This document shows positions 34,201-40,962 of a stretch of 64,000 nt of DNA, in pieces. Source of the DNA: Nocardia wallacei (GTDB taxonomy: Bacteria > Actinomycetota > Actinomycetes > Mycobacteriales > Mycobacteriaceae). The DNA lies in the NCBI RefSeq assembly GCF_029868745.1, contig NZ_JARWOP010000390.1, forward strand, positions 1 to 64,000, in the 5' to 3' direction. The stretch's first letter is position 1, and every line of letters starts with the position of its first letter. Below the pieces are notes generated by a model. It saw only the letters and a program-made list of their open reading frames with translations. It searched no databases and had not been told where the DNA came from. Position numbers and translations under genes: made by a program.

Positions 34201-34778
34201 TCGGTGGTGCGAAGCATCAGATCCCGCAATTGCTCGGCGAATCCGATCGTGCCCAGCGCCGGTTGCAACCGTTGCGGCCAGCGGTCGGTGTCGCCGCCGT
34301 AACCCTCCTGGATATCCGCCAACTCGCCGCGCAGCATCTCGCGCAGCACCACATCCTGTTCGGCGCCGGTGAGCAGCCGCGGCGGCGGATTGCCGTGCGC
34401 GGCGGCGTGGCGGCGCACGATCGCGAAGGCGTAGGAGTGCACCGTGCGCACCAGCGGCTCCCGGGTCGCGCCGGGCACCCCGCCGAACGCGGCGGCCAGT
34501 TGCCGGGTAACCGCGTTGCGCACCCGCAGCGCCGCATGCTTGGAATGCGTCAGCACCAGAATCGAATCCGGGTCCGCGCCACCGGCGATCCGGTCGGACG
34601 CGATATCGGTGAGCAGCGCGGTCTTCCCCGAACCCGGGCCGCCGAGCACCTGCCAAGGCCGCCAGCCCGCCTCCGCGACAGCACCGTCGAACAGCGCACG
34701 GACCTCGGCCCCCCATTCCCGCACCCGGGGGGCCGTCTCGCCGCGACGCACCAATCGCACCGAGCTATCCGATCGCAT
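31260..34778 (-). CDS. adnA: AdnA: UvrD-like motor and Fe-S RecB-type nuclease subunit of AdnAB
   Basis: 1,172 aa from the ATG at 34778. Walker A is LGGPGSGKTALLTDIA (G46-T53), motif II is the degenerate LLVDDAQHLDP, and motif III is VVAGDPDQSVFTFRGADA. An acidic insert (about 575-625) precedes the second motor half. The nuclease part has KGNLVHTLVQ, RIRGRVDRVE and FVIVDVKTGKTPISKQ. Four cysteines for an iron-sulfur cluster are present: one in QTCPLRWALERH and three in GCRHCSVSGSCPVQ. It is the first gene of the adnA-adnB operon and overlaps adnB by 4 bases. An SOS-type box lies upstream. Confidence 0.93.
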   Translation of the reverse strand: MRSDSSVRLVRRGETAPRVREWGAEVRALFDGAVAEAGWRPWQVLGGPGSGKTALLTDIASDRIAGGADPDSILVLTHSKHAALRVRNAVTRQLAAAFGGVPGATREPLVRTVHSYAFAIVRRHAAAHGNPPPRLLTGAEQDVVLREMLRGELADIQEGYGGDTDRWPQRLQPALGTIGFAEQLRDLMLRTTERGLGPEDLVELGSRYDRPEWEAAGRFAERYEQAMLLRWSVGVEAPEASAPALDAAELVGAALDVLALDPDLLASERERVRCLLVDDAQHLDPLAAQLIRSVGSGAATTVVAGDPDQSVFTFRGADARFVADLDVPAERRIILRDNHRCARAVHEAVVRVSARLPGSAPQRFGGRENGMAARESAMGDGEVQVRVLTTPAKEAALIADHLRRAHLTDGVPWSRMAVIVRSVPLSLAPLRRALLAAGVPVLQPKPDVPLARRRGAAWMLLALRALLFGDRARPDLFTADDTLDLLSGPLGGADQIALRRLRRGIRRTLLERANTRAADDPWDTGHESTDVPHAPGEPESAGEAAGAPNAAEEARGRGRGGAVDDDFAWEAVDSAYSPDLDRSSAEVLRELIAGVGDFTVVDRLTEVEAAPLRRVLKAVGRARKAAQRGAGPEDVLWALWTASNLERRWVGQSERGGAVGMQADRDLDAAVGLFDAAAAFVDRLPRATIEGFVEYLELQEIPQDSAPLTDPGDAVAIVSAHAAAGREWDVVAIAGVQEGIWPNLRPRGTLLGIEDLVDLVAGVVDSGDRVSRAAPILAEERRLLLLACSRARHSLLVTAVESVSGDRDLVPSRFLGELDETADPREPGRIPAPVDPGRALVMQALIAELRGTACDPEENPRRRQRAARELARLARAGVRGAHPDDWYGTAELSSQLPLWGDDQGPVALSPSTVELLQTCPLRWALERHGGSDGDNPYAVKGNLVHTLVQALAGQVSEAQVKAALVRAWKAVDPAASDDGPHSWHSRQELRRTESMLDTFLVWLHNTRTELTQMGVEVPVDCVLPARAPGEYAVRIRGRVDRVERDAFGRFVIVDVKTGKTPISKQAAQDHAQLATYQVAAAAGALDDGSPDAEPGGARLVYVAKPSTKEGAAQRLQTALDADGVEQWRDAIHQAAAATRGPSYLAMRNDGCRHCSVSGSCPVQDTGRQVTDT

Positions 34779-34874
34779 CACGACCGCTATTTCAACAGAC
34801 CCGTCCGACAGAAATGCGGCCACCGCAGCAAACCACGCGACGTATCCGCCCTGTGATAGACATCGGGCCGCACC

Positions 34875-34904
34875 GTTATAGCCCCCTCGATTTTCACACC
34901 CGAA
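34875..34904 (-). promoter_or_regulatory. Putative adnA promoter
   Basis: Minus strand TATAAC (-10, 34875-34880) with TTCGGG (-35, 34899-34904) at 18-base spacing. The SOS-like palindrome begins 4 bases upstream of the -35 box. The -10 is strong and the -35 weak. Confidence 0.45.
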
Positions 34905-34908
34905 CAGA

Positions 34909-34928
34909 ATTCGAACGTATATTCGAAT
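34909..34928. promoter_or_regulatory. LexA (SOS) box upstream of adnA
   Basis: ATTCGAA-CGTATA-TTCGAAT is a perfect 7-bp inverted repeat. It contains TCGAAC-N4-ATTCGA (34911-34926), 11 of 12 fixed positions of the mycobacterial SOS box TCGAAC-N4-GTTCGA. It lies in the adnA/tetR divergent region, just upstream of the likely adnA promoter. Confidence 0.7.
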
Positions 34929-34972
34929 CGATTCGCCGGTTGACACCCGTCCGGCGCGCGAACGCGGACGAT

Positions 34973-34991
34973 TCTTGGCCGAAGGCCAAGA
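34973..34991. promoter_or_regulatory. TetR operator 1: TCTTG-N9-CAAGA
   Basis: TCTTGGCC-gaa-GGCCAAGA, a perfect 8-bp inverted repeat 44 bases before the tetR start at 35036. It has the same TCTTG-N9-CAAGA form as the two sites upstream of the hydrolase gene at 36733, implying autoregulation and one shared regulator. Confidence 0.7.
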
Positions 34992-35035
34992 TAGCATCGG
35001 AGGTTCGGTTGTCCGGTGAGTGATCGGGATTGGTG

Positions 35036-35596
35036 ATGCCTCGTAACAGACGTCCGCAGGATCGTGAGGAGAAGCGCGCCGAGATCGTCGCCGCGGCGCG
35101 GACGCTGTTCACCGAGCGGGGGTACGACGCGGTGTCGGTGGCGAGCATCGCGCGGGCGGCCGGGGTGGTGTCCAATACGGTCTACTGGTACTTCCCGGAC
35201 AAGGACGCGGTGCTGATCTCGGTGCTGGACGTGGTGCTGGCCGAGTCGATGCAGCGGTTCGAGGCGATCGCGGGGGCGGATCTGGCCGAACGGCTGGTGT
35301 GGGTGGTGGATGAACTCGCGCAGCTGAGCGGATTGGTCACCACGGTCCATGCCCGCGCCGAGGAATCGGCGGTGGTGCGGGACTGGCACGACCGTTTCCA
35401 CGCACTGACGGAGGGCCTGTTCCGGCTCGAGCTGACCGAACTCGGCCTCGCCGAGGCGGACTTGGACGCGGTGATCAGCATGGGAGTGTTCGTCATCGAA
35501 GGCCTGCTGATGCACTCGGCCGCCCGCACCGAGCAGCGCGCGGTGGTGTCGGCGCTGGTCCGCAGCATCCGCGGCCTTGCCGTGGGCACCGCCTGA
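35036..35596 (+). CDS. TetR-family transcriptional regulator
   Basis: 186 aa from the ATG at 35036; a TTG two codons earlier is possible. The N-terminal helix-turn-helix is canonical: KRAEIVAAARTLFTERGYDA, VSVASIARAAGVVSNTVYWY, then FPDKDAVLISVLD. The C-terminal ligand domain is unclassified. It is convergent with the hydrolase gene, 18 bases away. Three identical-format palindromes, one before this gene and two before the hydrolase gene, make self-regulation and control of that hydrolase likely. Confidence 0.87.
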   Translation: MPRNRRPQDREEKRAEIVAAARTLFTERGYDAVSVASIARAAGVVSNTVYWYFPDKDAVLISVLDVVLAESMQRFEAIAGADLAERLVWVVDELAQLSGLVTTVHARAEESAVVRDWHDRFHALTEGLFRLELTELGLAEADLDAVISMGVFVIEGLLMHSAARTEQRAVVSALVRSIRGLAVGTA

Positions 35597-35614
35597 CCCG
35601 AGGGCCATGGTGGG

Positions 35615-36733
35615 TCAGTGCGGCTCGGCGGCGGTGTCGTCGAAATGGGTTGCCAGGAAATCGATTTGGTCGCGCACGGCGTGCTCGAAGTCGGCACCGG
35701 CATAGATGTCGAAATGCGCGCACGGGTAGGTCCGGACGCGGACGTTGGACAGGCCGGCGGCGTGTGCGATGGTCGCGGCGGCCGGGGCGACCGCGTCGTG
35801 CTCACACACGCAGACCAGAGTCGGCGCGTTGATGCGGGCCATGGCACGACCGGGCCGGTAGAACGGCAGTCGCAACGCCAGCCGCGCCGACAGCGCGTTC
35901 GCGGCGGTGAAGCTTTCGCCGGGGCCGGTGAGTACACCCCAGATAGTGTCGCGGCCGATCCCCGCCGGCGCCGGTGCGCTGTCGCCGGTCAGCTCGAGGT
36001 GCCGCGACAGCTGCGCCCGCAGGCGCGGCAGCCGTCCCAGCGCGGCACTGGTGCGCGCCGACAGGCGCGTGCCGGGCGGGACGAGCTTCGAGGCGGTGGA
36101 CACGGTGTCGGCCGAAACCAGGAAGGCCGGCAGCCACCAGGGGCCGGCCATCGGCATGAGCACCGGTCGCGCCCCGAACCAGGACCCGGCGACGTCGAGC
36201 AACGCGGCGGCGCCCAGGACGACCATGCTCAACGTTCCGGTGCGCGTCCGAGCCAGTATCGATGCCGGACCGTCGGTGAACGGGCATTGCGCCACCACGG
36301 CGGCCACGCGCCCGTCGTCGGCGGCGACCTGCAGCACGTGCCCACCACCGAAGGAGCTGCCCCACAACGCGATTCGATCGGTATCTACCTCGGGTAGCGT
36401 GCGGGCGAATGCCAATGCCGCGTGCCAATCGGCGAGCTGGTGGCCGATGTCGATCAGCTGGCGCGGCCGACCGCCGCTGGCGCCGAGATACCGGTAATCG
36501 AACACCAGCACCGACCAGCCCGCCGCGGCGAACCGCTGGGCGTAGGCATCCAGGCGCATGTGCCGGACGGCACCAAGCCCGTGGCCCATCACCACCAACG
36601 GCCGCGAACCCGCCGCGTCCGGGGTGTACAGCCATGCCGCGCACTCCTGCCCGCCGGAGACGAAACGCACGTCACGTCGGACAACTCCCGCACGCGCGGT
36701 TCCCGTGGCCGGAGCCGGTTCGGCTGCACCCAT
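35615..36733 (-). CDS. Alpha/beta hydrolase (dienelactone hydrolase/peptidase-like)
   Basis: 372 aa from the ATG at 36733, chosen for GGGAGG 8 bases upstream; two earlier ATGs have poorer sites. Nucleophile S127 in WGSSFGGGHVLQ; oxyanion segment VVMGHGLGAVRHMRLDAYAQ; strand VLVFDYRYLGASGG; acid and His near VCVCEHDAVAP and CAHFDIYAG. A lid-like hydrophobic insert occupies about 165-225. The substrate is unknown. Two TCTTG-N9-CAAGA operators upstream and the convergent TetR gene point to TetR control. Confidence 0.83.
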   Translation of the reverse strand: MGAAEPAPATGTARAGVVRRDVRFVSGGQECAAWLYTPDAAGSRPLVVMGHGLGAVRHMRLDAYAQRFAAAGWSVLVFDYRYLGASGGRPRQLIDIGHQLADWHAALAFARTLPEVDTDRIALWGSSFGGGHVLQVAADDGRVAAVVAQCPFTDGPASILARTRTGTLSMVVLGAAALLDVAGSWFGARPVLMPMAGPWWLPAFLVSADTVSTASKLVPPGTRLSARTSAALGRLPRLRAQLSRHLELTGDSAPAPAGIGRDTIWGVLTGPGESFTAANALSARLALRLPFYRPGRAMARINAPTLVCVCEHDAVAPAAATIAHAAGLSNVRVRTYPCAHFDIYAGADFEHAVRDQIDFLATHFDDTAAEPH

Positions 36734-36756
36734 CGGTGATCCTCCCATCGTCCTCT

Positions 36757-36818
36757 TCTTGATCATCAATCAAGAAAGCGTGACGCAACGCTAAAAGCTT
36801 CTTGGCTGCCAGTCAAGA
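36757..36818. promoter_or_regulatory. TetR operators 2 and 3: paired TCTTG-N9-CAAGA sites
   Basis: Site 2 at 36757-36775 (within TTCTTGAT-catca-ATCAAGAA, a perfect 8-bp repeat) and site 3 at 36800-36818 (TCTTGGCT-gcc-AGTCAAGA, one mismatch). Centres are 43 bases apart, about four helical turns, and both lie just upstream of the hydrolase gene. Confidence 0.72.
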
Positions 36819-36856
36819 CGAGAGGGATGTCACCGTGTTTCAGACGAACCTGTCCG

Positions 36857-37333
36857 TCACCGAAGTTGCTCGGCCAGCGCGATGAGGATTCCCGCGGGGC
36901 CGCGGAGGTAGCAGAGGCGGTAGCTGTTCTCGTATTGCACCGGCTCGCCGAGGAGTTCGGCGCCGTGGGGACGCAGGCGGTCGAGGATGTCGTCGATGTT
37001 CTCGACCGCGAACATGATGCGGTGCATGCCCAGTGTGTTCGCCGGGGCGTGCGGGTCGACGTCTCGGACCTGCGGCGACTGGTACTTGGTCAGCTCCAGT
37101 CGGCTGTGGCCGTCGGGGGTGCGCATCATCGCGATGTCCGAGCGGACTCCCTCGAGCCCGATAAGGCGGTCCACCGCGCTGCCCTCGACCGTCGCCTCGC
37201 CCTCCAGCTCCAGCCCGAGCGCGGCGAAGAACGCCTTGGCGGCCGCGAGATCGTCGACGACGATGGCGATATTGTCCAGCCGCTGGACTGTCCCGCGAGC
37301 GGGCCGGGTGTCTCGCTGATCGGTGTCGTTCAT
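36857..37333 (-). CDS. VOC-family (glyoxalase/dioxygenase fold) protein
   Basis: 158 aa from the ATG at 37333, with GAAGGGGAA before it. Two beta-alpha-beta-beta-beta modules are visible: RLDNIAIVVDDLAAAKAFFA, with a first metal-ligand candidate in DGHSRLELTKYQSP, then GMHRIMFAVENIDDILDRL with the second-half ligands near HRIMF and GILIALAE. The single-domain size suggests a dimer, as in methylmalonyl-CoA epimerase or glyoxalase I relatives. The substrate is unknown. It lies 109 bases downstream of the SDR gene on the same strand and may share its TetR control. Confidence 0.82.
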   Translation of the reverse strand: MNDTDQRDTRPARGTVQRLDNIAIVVDDLAAAKAFFAALGLELEGEATVEGSAVDRLIGLEGVRSDIAMMRTPDGHSRLELTKYQSPQVRDVDPHAPANTLGMHRIMFAVENIDDILDRLRPHGAELLGEPVQYENSYRLCYLRGPAGILIALAEQLR

Positions 37334-37442
37334 GATGTTCCCCTTCGTCGGAGTCGTCGAGCCCGTTCGGCTCTCGTACCCCTGGGACGGAGCCACCCGT
37401 GCGTTCTCGACACCGCCACCGAGAAATTCTGAACGTTCTCCC

Positions 37443-38405
37443 TCAGGCCGATGCTCGGATGTCCACCGCCGGGAACCGGTAGCCGACCAGTTCCTCGGAG
37501 ATCGCCCAGATTCGGCGGGCGTCGTCCGCGCTACGCAGGCGGGAGTACAGCTTCTGCTCGGCGGGTGGGCCGGACAGGTGGCGGAAACCGTTGGGGCCGT
37601 AGAGATGCCCGCCTTCGGCGGCGGGCGATGTCGCCGCGTAGAGCGCGGGCAGCAGTGCCGACTCGACCTTGCCGAACAGGATGCCGCGCTTGGACAATGC
37701 GCGGATCAGCCGCACCAGCGGCGTGTCCCGCTCGCGGCCGACCTCCGGGCGCGCGGCGAGCAGATTCGTGGGCGTCACCCCGGGATGGGAGAGATTGCTC
37801 GTGATGCCCCAACCTCCGGCGCGGCTGCGCCGATCGAGTTCGAGACCGAACAGCCCGAACGCGATTTTCGACTGACTGTAGGCCCCGTTGCCGTTGTACT
37901 TCCGCTCCCACTGCAAGTCGTCCCAGTTGATGCCGCGCTGGTCGGCGGCGATGCTGATCTGCGAGGTGACCCGCGCCTGGCCCGCGCGCAGCAGCGGCAG
38001 CAGCCGCGCCACCAGGGCGAAATGCCCGAGGTGGTTGGTGCCGAACTGCAACTCGAAACCGTCCTTCGTGGTCTGCCGCTCGGGCGGCGTCATCACGCCG
38101 GCGTTGTTCACGAGGAGGTGGATCGGCCGCCCCTCCTCGGCGAGCCGGTCGGTCAGGGCGGCGACGGAGGTCAGCGAGGACAGGTCCAGATCACGCAGGG
38201 AGAGTGCCGCATTCGGGTACCGCTCCCGGATCTTCGCGATCGCGGCCTCGCCCTTCGCCGGATTGCGGACCGGCATGACGACCTCCGCACCCGCCGCGGC
38301 GAGCCGGGTCGCCAGCCCCAGTCCGACGCCGTCGCTCGCGCCGGTGACCACCGCGAGCTTGCCCGCGAGATCGGGAACGGAAATGTCGGGTGTGGTGCGT
38401 GCCAT
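37443..38405 (-). CDS. Short-chain dehydrogenase/reductase (retinol-dehydrogenase-like)
   Basis: 320 aa. NAD(P)-binding TGASDGVGLG (21-30), structural NNAGVMTPP (100-108), and active-site Y176-x3-K180 in GAYSQSKIAFGLF. The length and the late segment GITSNLSHPGVTPTNL fit the extended SDRs related to light-dependent protochlorophyllide reductase and retinol dehydrogenases. It is divergent from a TetR gene, with two TGACA-N2-TGTCA palindromes between them. The substrate is unknown. Confidence 0.87.
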   Translation of the reverse strand: MARTTPDISVPDLAGKLAVVTGASDGVGLGLATRLAAAGAEVVMPVRNPAKGEAAIAKIRERYPNAALSLRDLDLSSLTSVAALTDRLAEEGRPIHLLVNNAGVMTPPERQTTKDGFELQFGTNHLGHFALVARLLPLLRAGQARVTSQISIAADQRGINWDDLQWERKYNGNGAYSQSKIAFGLFGLELDRRSRAGGWGITSNLSHPGVTPTNLLAARPEVGRERDTPLVRLIRALSKRGILFGKVESALLPALYAATSPAAEGGHLYGPNGFRHLSGPPAEQKLYSRLRSADDARRIWAISEELVGYRFPAVDIRASA

Positions 38406-38433
38406 GCGAGGGTCTCCGATTCGATAGCCGGGC

Positions 38434-38471
38434 TGACACCTGTCAGATTAGGCGTATTCTGACAGCTGTCA
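38434..38471. promoter_or_regulatory. Two TGACA-N2-TGTCA palindromes, TetR operators
   Basis: TGACA-cc-TGTCA at 38434-38445 and TGACA-gc-TGTCA at 38460-38471 have centres 26 bases apart, in the 102-base gap between the SDR start (38405) and the tetR start (38508). The format is typical of TetR sites. Confidence 0.75.
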
Positions 38472-38507
38472 AGCAAGGCGGCGAGGGTCACTCGGGAGAA
38501 TGAACGC

Positions 38508-39176
38508 ATGGCGGTGGAGAAGTCGAGAACCGGCGCGATGCGCGGAGCGGGACGGCCCGGAACGGCCACGCGCCCGGTACCGGCCGAGGCCGAAATCCTC
38601 CGGCGCGGCATGGAGGCCTTCGCCGAACTCGGCTACGACCGCACCTCCGCGCGGGAACTCGCGCGCCGGCTCGGCGTCAGCCACAACTTCATCAACGACC
38701 GCTACGGGTCCAAGGCCAATTTCTGGCGGGCCGTGGTGGATTCGGCGCTGGAGGACGATCAGCACGAACGCCGGCGAATTCTCGAGGCCGATCTGGACGA
38801 TGTCGAGCGAGTGCGGGCCGTGATCACCCACTTCTACCGGGCCGCCGTGAAAACGCCGCTGTTCGGCCGCCTACTCGCCGACGAGTTCGCCCACGAGTCC
38901 GAGCGCCTGGACTACCTGTACGAGAACTACGTGGCGCCGACGCTGAACCCACTGCTCCCCTCGCTCGAACGGCTCATGGCGGCGCAACGCATACCCACCG
39001 TGCCGGTGGACGTCCTCTTCTTCGCCGTGATCAGCCCGGTGGCCGCCCTGGTACAACTCCCCCTCGCACACCGGCTCGGCCGCCCGGCGCCGGTCACCCG
39101 GGAAAGCCAGGAACACACCGCCCGCCGACTCGCCGACCTGATCATCGAGGGTTTGCTCGGCCGAGACCGGTCATGA
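38508..39176 (+). CDS. TetR-family transcriptional regulator
   Basis: 222 aa. A disordered Arg/Gly N-terminus is followed by the helix-turn-helix ILRRGMEAFAELGYDRTSAR, ELARRLGVSHNFINDRYGSK. The C-terminal domain resembles TetR_C of the AcrR type (FAHESERLDYLYENYVAPTL). ATG at 38508. It probably represses the divergent SDR (and VOC) genes through the twin TGACA-N2-TGTCA sites. Its end overlaps the next convergent gene by 6 bases. Confidence 0.86.
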   Translation: MAVEKSRTGAMRGAGRPGTATRPVPAEAEILRRGMEAFAELGYDRTSARELARRLGVSHNFINDRYGSKANFWRAVVDSALEDDQHERRRILEADLDDVERVRAVITHFYRAAVKTPLFGRLLADEFAHESERLDYLYENYVAPTLNPLLPSLERLMAAQRIPTVPVDVLFFAVISPVAALVQLPLAHRLGRPAPVTRESQEHTARRLADLIIEGLLGRDRS

Positions 39177-39713
39177 CGGCAGAAAGATGGCGGTGGCCTC
39201 GTCGGACAGCGCCGCGGAGTGCGGGAAATCCGCGTCGGTCTGCGCCAGATGCAGCAGGCCGAGAATGGCCGCGTAGGCGATCCGCGCCCGATGCGCCGCA
39301 CGTCCCGGCGACAGGCCGAGTTCGCGGTAGGTGTCGGTCAGCAATTCCAGCCGGGCTCGGTCGACGCGCCCGACCGCCTTCTTGACACGCGGGTCGTTGC
39401 GGTCGCCGAGCAGACTCAGGTGCACCGACGGCGCCAGCGGCTGGACGGACCGCACGACAGCGGTGAGCAGTTCGCGCAGTCGCCGTTCCGGATCGGTGAT
39501 CGCCGCGAAGTCCGTGAGCGCCGCTTCGCCGTGACTTCGCACCCACTCCGCGAGTGCCGCCTCGATCAGCTCGTCCCGGTTGCGGTAGTGCGCGTAGAAG
39601 CTGCCCTTGGTCACGCCCAAGGTCCGCGCCAGCGGTTCCACCGCGACGGCGGCCAGCCCGCCGTCGGCGATCGCATGGCGCACAGGAAGATTCGGCGACT
39701 GGTCACCGGGCAC
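39171..39713 (-). CDS. TetR-family transcriptional regulator
   Basis: 180 aa if the GTG at 39713 is used. The open frame continues for hundreds of codons upstream, but that part is the shadow of the divergent cupin gene. The helix-turn-helix region is VRHAIADGGLAAVAVEPLAR, TLGVTKGSFYAHYRNRDELI. A GTG at 39683 would trim the first helix too far. It starts 21 bases from the divergent cupin gene, with a small TGCCC-a-GGGCA palindrome (39716-39726) in the gap, so it likely controls that gene. Confidence 0.78.
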   Translation of the reverse strand: MPGDQSPNLPVRHAIADGGLAAVAVEPLARTLGVTKGSFYAHYRNRDELIEAALAEWVRSHGEAALTDFAAITDPERRLRELLTAVVRSVQPLAPSVHLSLLGDRNDPRVKKAVGRVDRARLELLTDTYRELGLSPGRAAHRARIAYAAILGLLHLAQTDADFPHSAALSDEATAIFLPS

Positions 39714-39734
39714 GATGCCCAGGGCAGGAGCCGA

Positions 39735-40241
39735 GTGGCCGACGACCGCGACATCGAACCCATCACCACCGAACTGCTGCCGGGCTTCGCCGCCTACCGG
39801 CTGTGGGGCCTGGACGAGCGGCCGACGTTCCCGGACGACGGCTCGCCGCCCCACGCCGAGACGTGGTATCCGCCCCGGGACGGCTCGCGTTTCATGATCA
39901 ACGTGATCCCGCCGGGCGAGCCGACCCCGCACCCCGACCTCGATACGGCGGCTGCCCTGGCCGAACTGGAGCGGCGGATGCCGGGCGCGATGGCCGTCCA
40001 GGAGTCCGACGCCCCGGGAATGCACACCACCGACAGCATCGATTACGTCCTGGTGGTCTCGGGCGAGGTCACGCTGGAACTCGACGGCGGCGAGCGAAAA
40101 GCGTTGCGGGCGGGCGATATCGTCGTCCAGAACGGCACCCGGCACGCCTGGCGCAACCACGGCGCCGAGCCGTGCACGATCGTCGGCGTCGCCATCGGGG
40201 CGGACCGCGTCCGGCTCGCCTCGGCTCAGCGCTCGAGGTAG
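39735..40241 (+). CDS. Cupin-domain protein
   Basis: 168 aa from the GTG at 39735, with AGGAG 5 bases upstream. The single cupin barrel is in the C-terminal half: GMHTTDSIDYVLVVSGEVTL followed by GERKALRAGDIVVQNGTRHA, the two cupin motifs with H113-type metal ligands partly replaced. The N-terminal half (VADDRDIEPITTELLPGFAA) resembles other small actinobacterial cupins of unknown role. It may be an isomerase, dioxygenase or sensor. It is divergent from a TetR gene and ends overlapping the next TetR gene by 16 bases. Confidence 0.8.
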   Translation: MADDRDIEPITTELLPGFAAYRLWGLDERPTFPDDGSPPHAETWYPPRDGSRFMINVIPPGEPTPHPDLDTAAALAELERRMPGAMAVQESDAPGMHTTDSIDYVLVVSGEVTLELDGGERKALRAGDIVVQNGTRHAWRNHGAEPCTIVGVAIGADRVRLASAQRSR

Positions 40242-40843
40242 GCGACGATTCCGCCGATCAATGCCTGCATGGCGTCGTCGAGGTCGCCGTAGGTGCCCAG
40301 GGTGCGTTCGGAGGTGATGCCGCGCATGGCGGCGGGAATGAGGGCGGCGACCTGCCGCACCCGGTCCGGGTCGAGATCCAGATCCGCGAAGGCTTTCTGA
40401 CAAGCCCTGTCCCAGTGGGGTTTCCACGACGCCAGTTCGGCGGCGGTGAGCGGGTAGTCGCGCTCGAGTTCGGCGTGGTCGCGGGGCAGTGCGGCGCGCA
40501 GCGTCTCGATGGCGAGCGATTCGGGCCGGCGCAATCCGGTCGCCATGGCCGTGATCATCGCGCGCACCCGTTCGCTCAGGGTGCCGTCGGAGATGATTCC
40601 GGCGGGCAGGTCGCCGCGTTTGTCGGCGGTGTAGCGCAGGACCGCCGCCCACAGACCGTCGATATCGCCGAACTGGTACTTGATCACGCCCCAGGTCGCG
40701 CCGATATCGCGGGCGATCCGATTGCCGGACACCGCGGCGGGATCGCCGGTCGCCAGTGACGCGATCGCCGCCTCCAACATGGACTCCCTGGACCGGATCC
40801 CGCGCTTGTTCGCGCGCCGCTCACCGATCTCCGTTTCCGTCAC
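40226..40843 (-). CDS. TetR-family transcriptional regulator
   Basis: 205 aa from the GTG at 40843. Helix-turn-helix region: SRESMLEAAIASLATGDPAA, NRIARDIGATWGVIKYQFGD. The remaining helices form a ligand domain with no recognised subfamily. It diverges from the Rieske/reductase operon, with direct repeats and a short palindrome between, so it probably controls it. Confidence 0.84.
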   Translation of the reverse strand: MTETEIGERRANKRGIRSRESMLEAAIASLATGDPAAVSGNRIARDIGATWGVIKYQFGDIDGLWAAVLRYTADKRGDLPAGIISDGTLSERVRAMITAMATGLRRPESLAIETLRAALPRDHAELERDYPLTAAELASWKPHWDRACQKAFADLDLDPDRVRQVAALIPAAMRGITSERTLGTYGDLDDAMQALIGGIVAYLER

Positions 40844-40880
40844 GCCGCCGAGTTTAGCAGCGCTGACCAGGCGCAACCAG

Positions 40881-40913
40881 TTTCACAGAGACCTCTTGTA
40901 TTGTTTCGCAGAG
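40881..40913. promoter_or_regulatory. Repeated TTTCRCAGAG motif before the Rieske operon
   Basis: TTTCACAGAG at 40881-40890 and TTTCGCAGAG at 40904-40913 form a direct repeat 23 bases apart. The first overlaps the small palindrome AGAG-ac-CTCT (40887-40896). Located between the divergent tetR and Rieske genes. A regulator site is possible but weaker than the other palindromes. Confidence 0.4.
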
Positions 40914-40962
40914 GGTTCTACGATCAAGGTCGTTCCCTGGTGCGCGAGCGTGGAGGTTCCAG

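Noticed and set aside
40226..40241. Overlap of cupin and tetR ends as a sequencing error
   Set aside because: A 16-base convergent overlap is normal in such compact genomes, and both C-termini read as expected.
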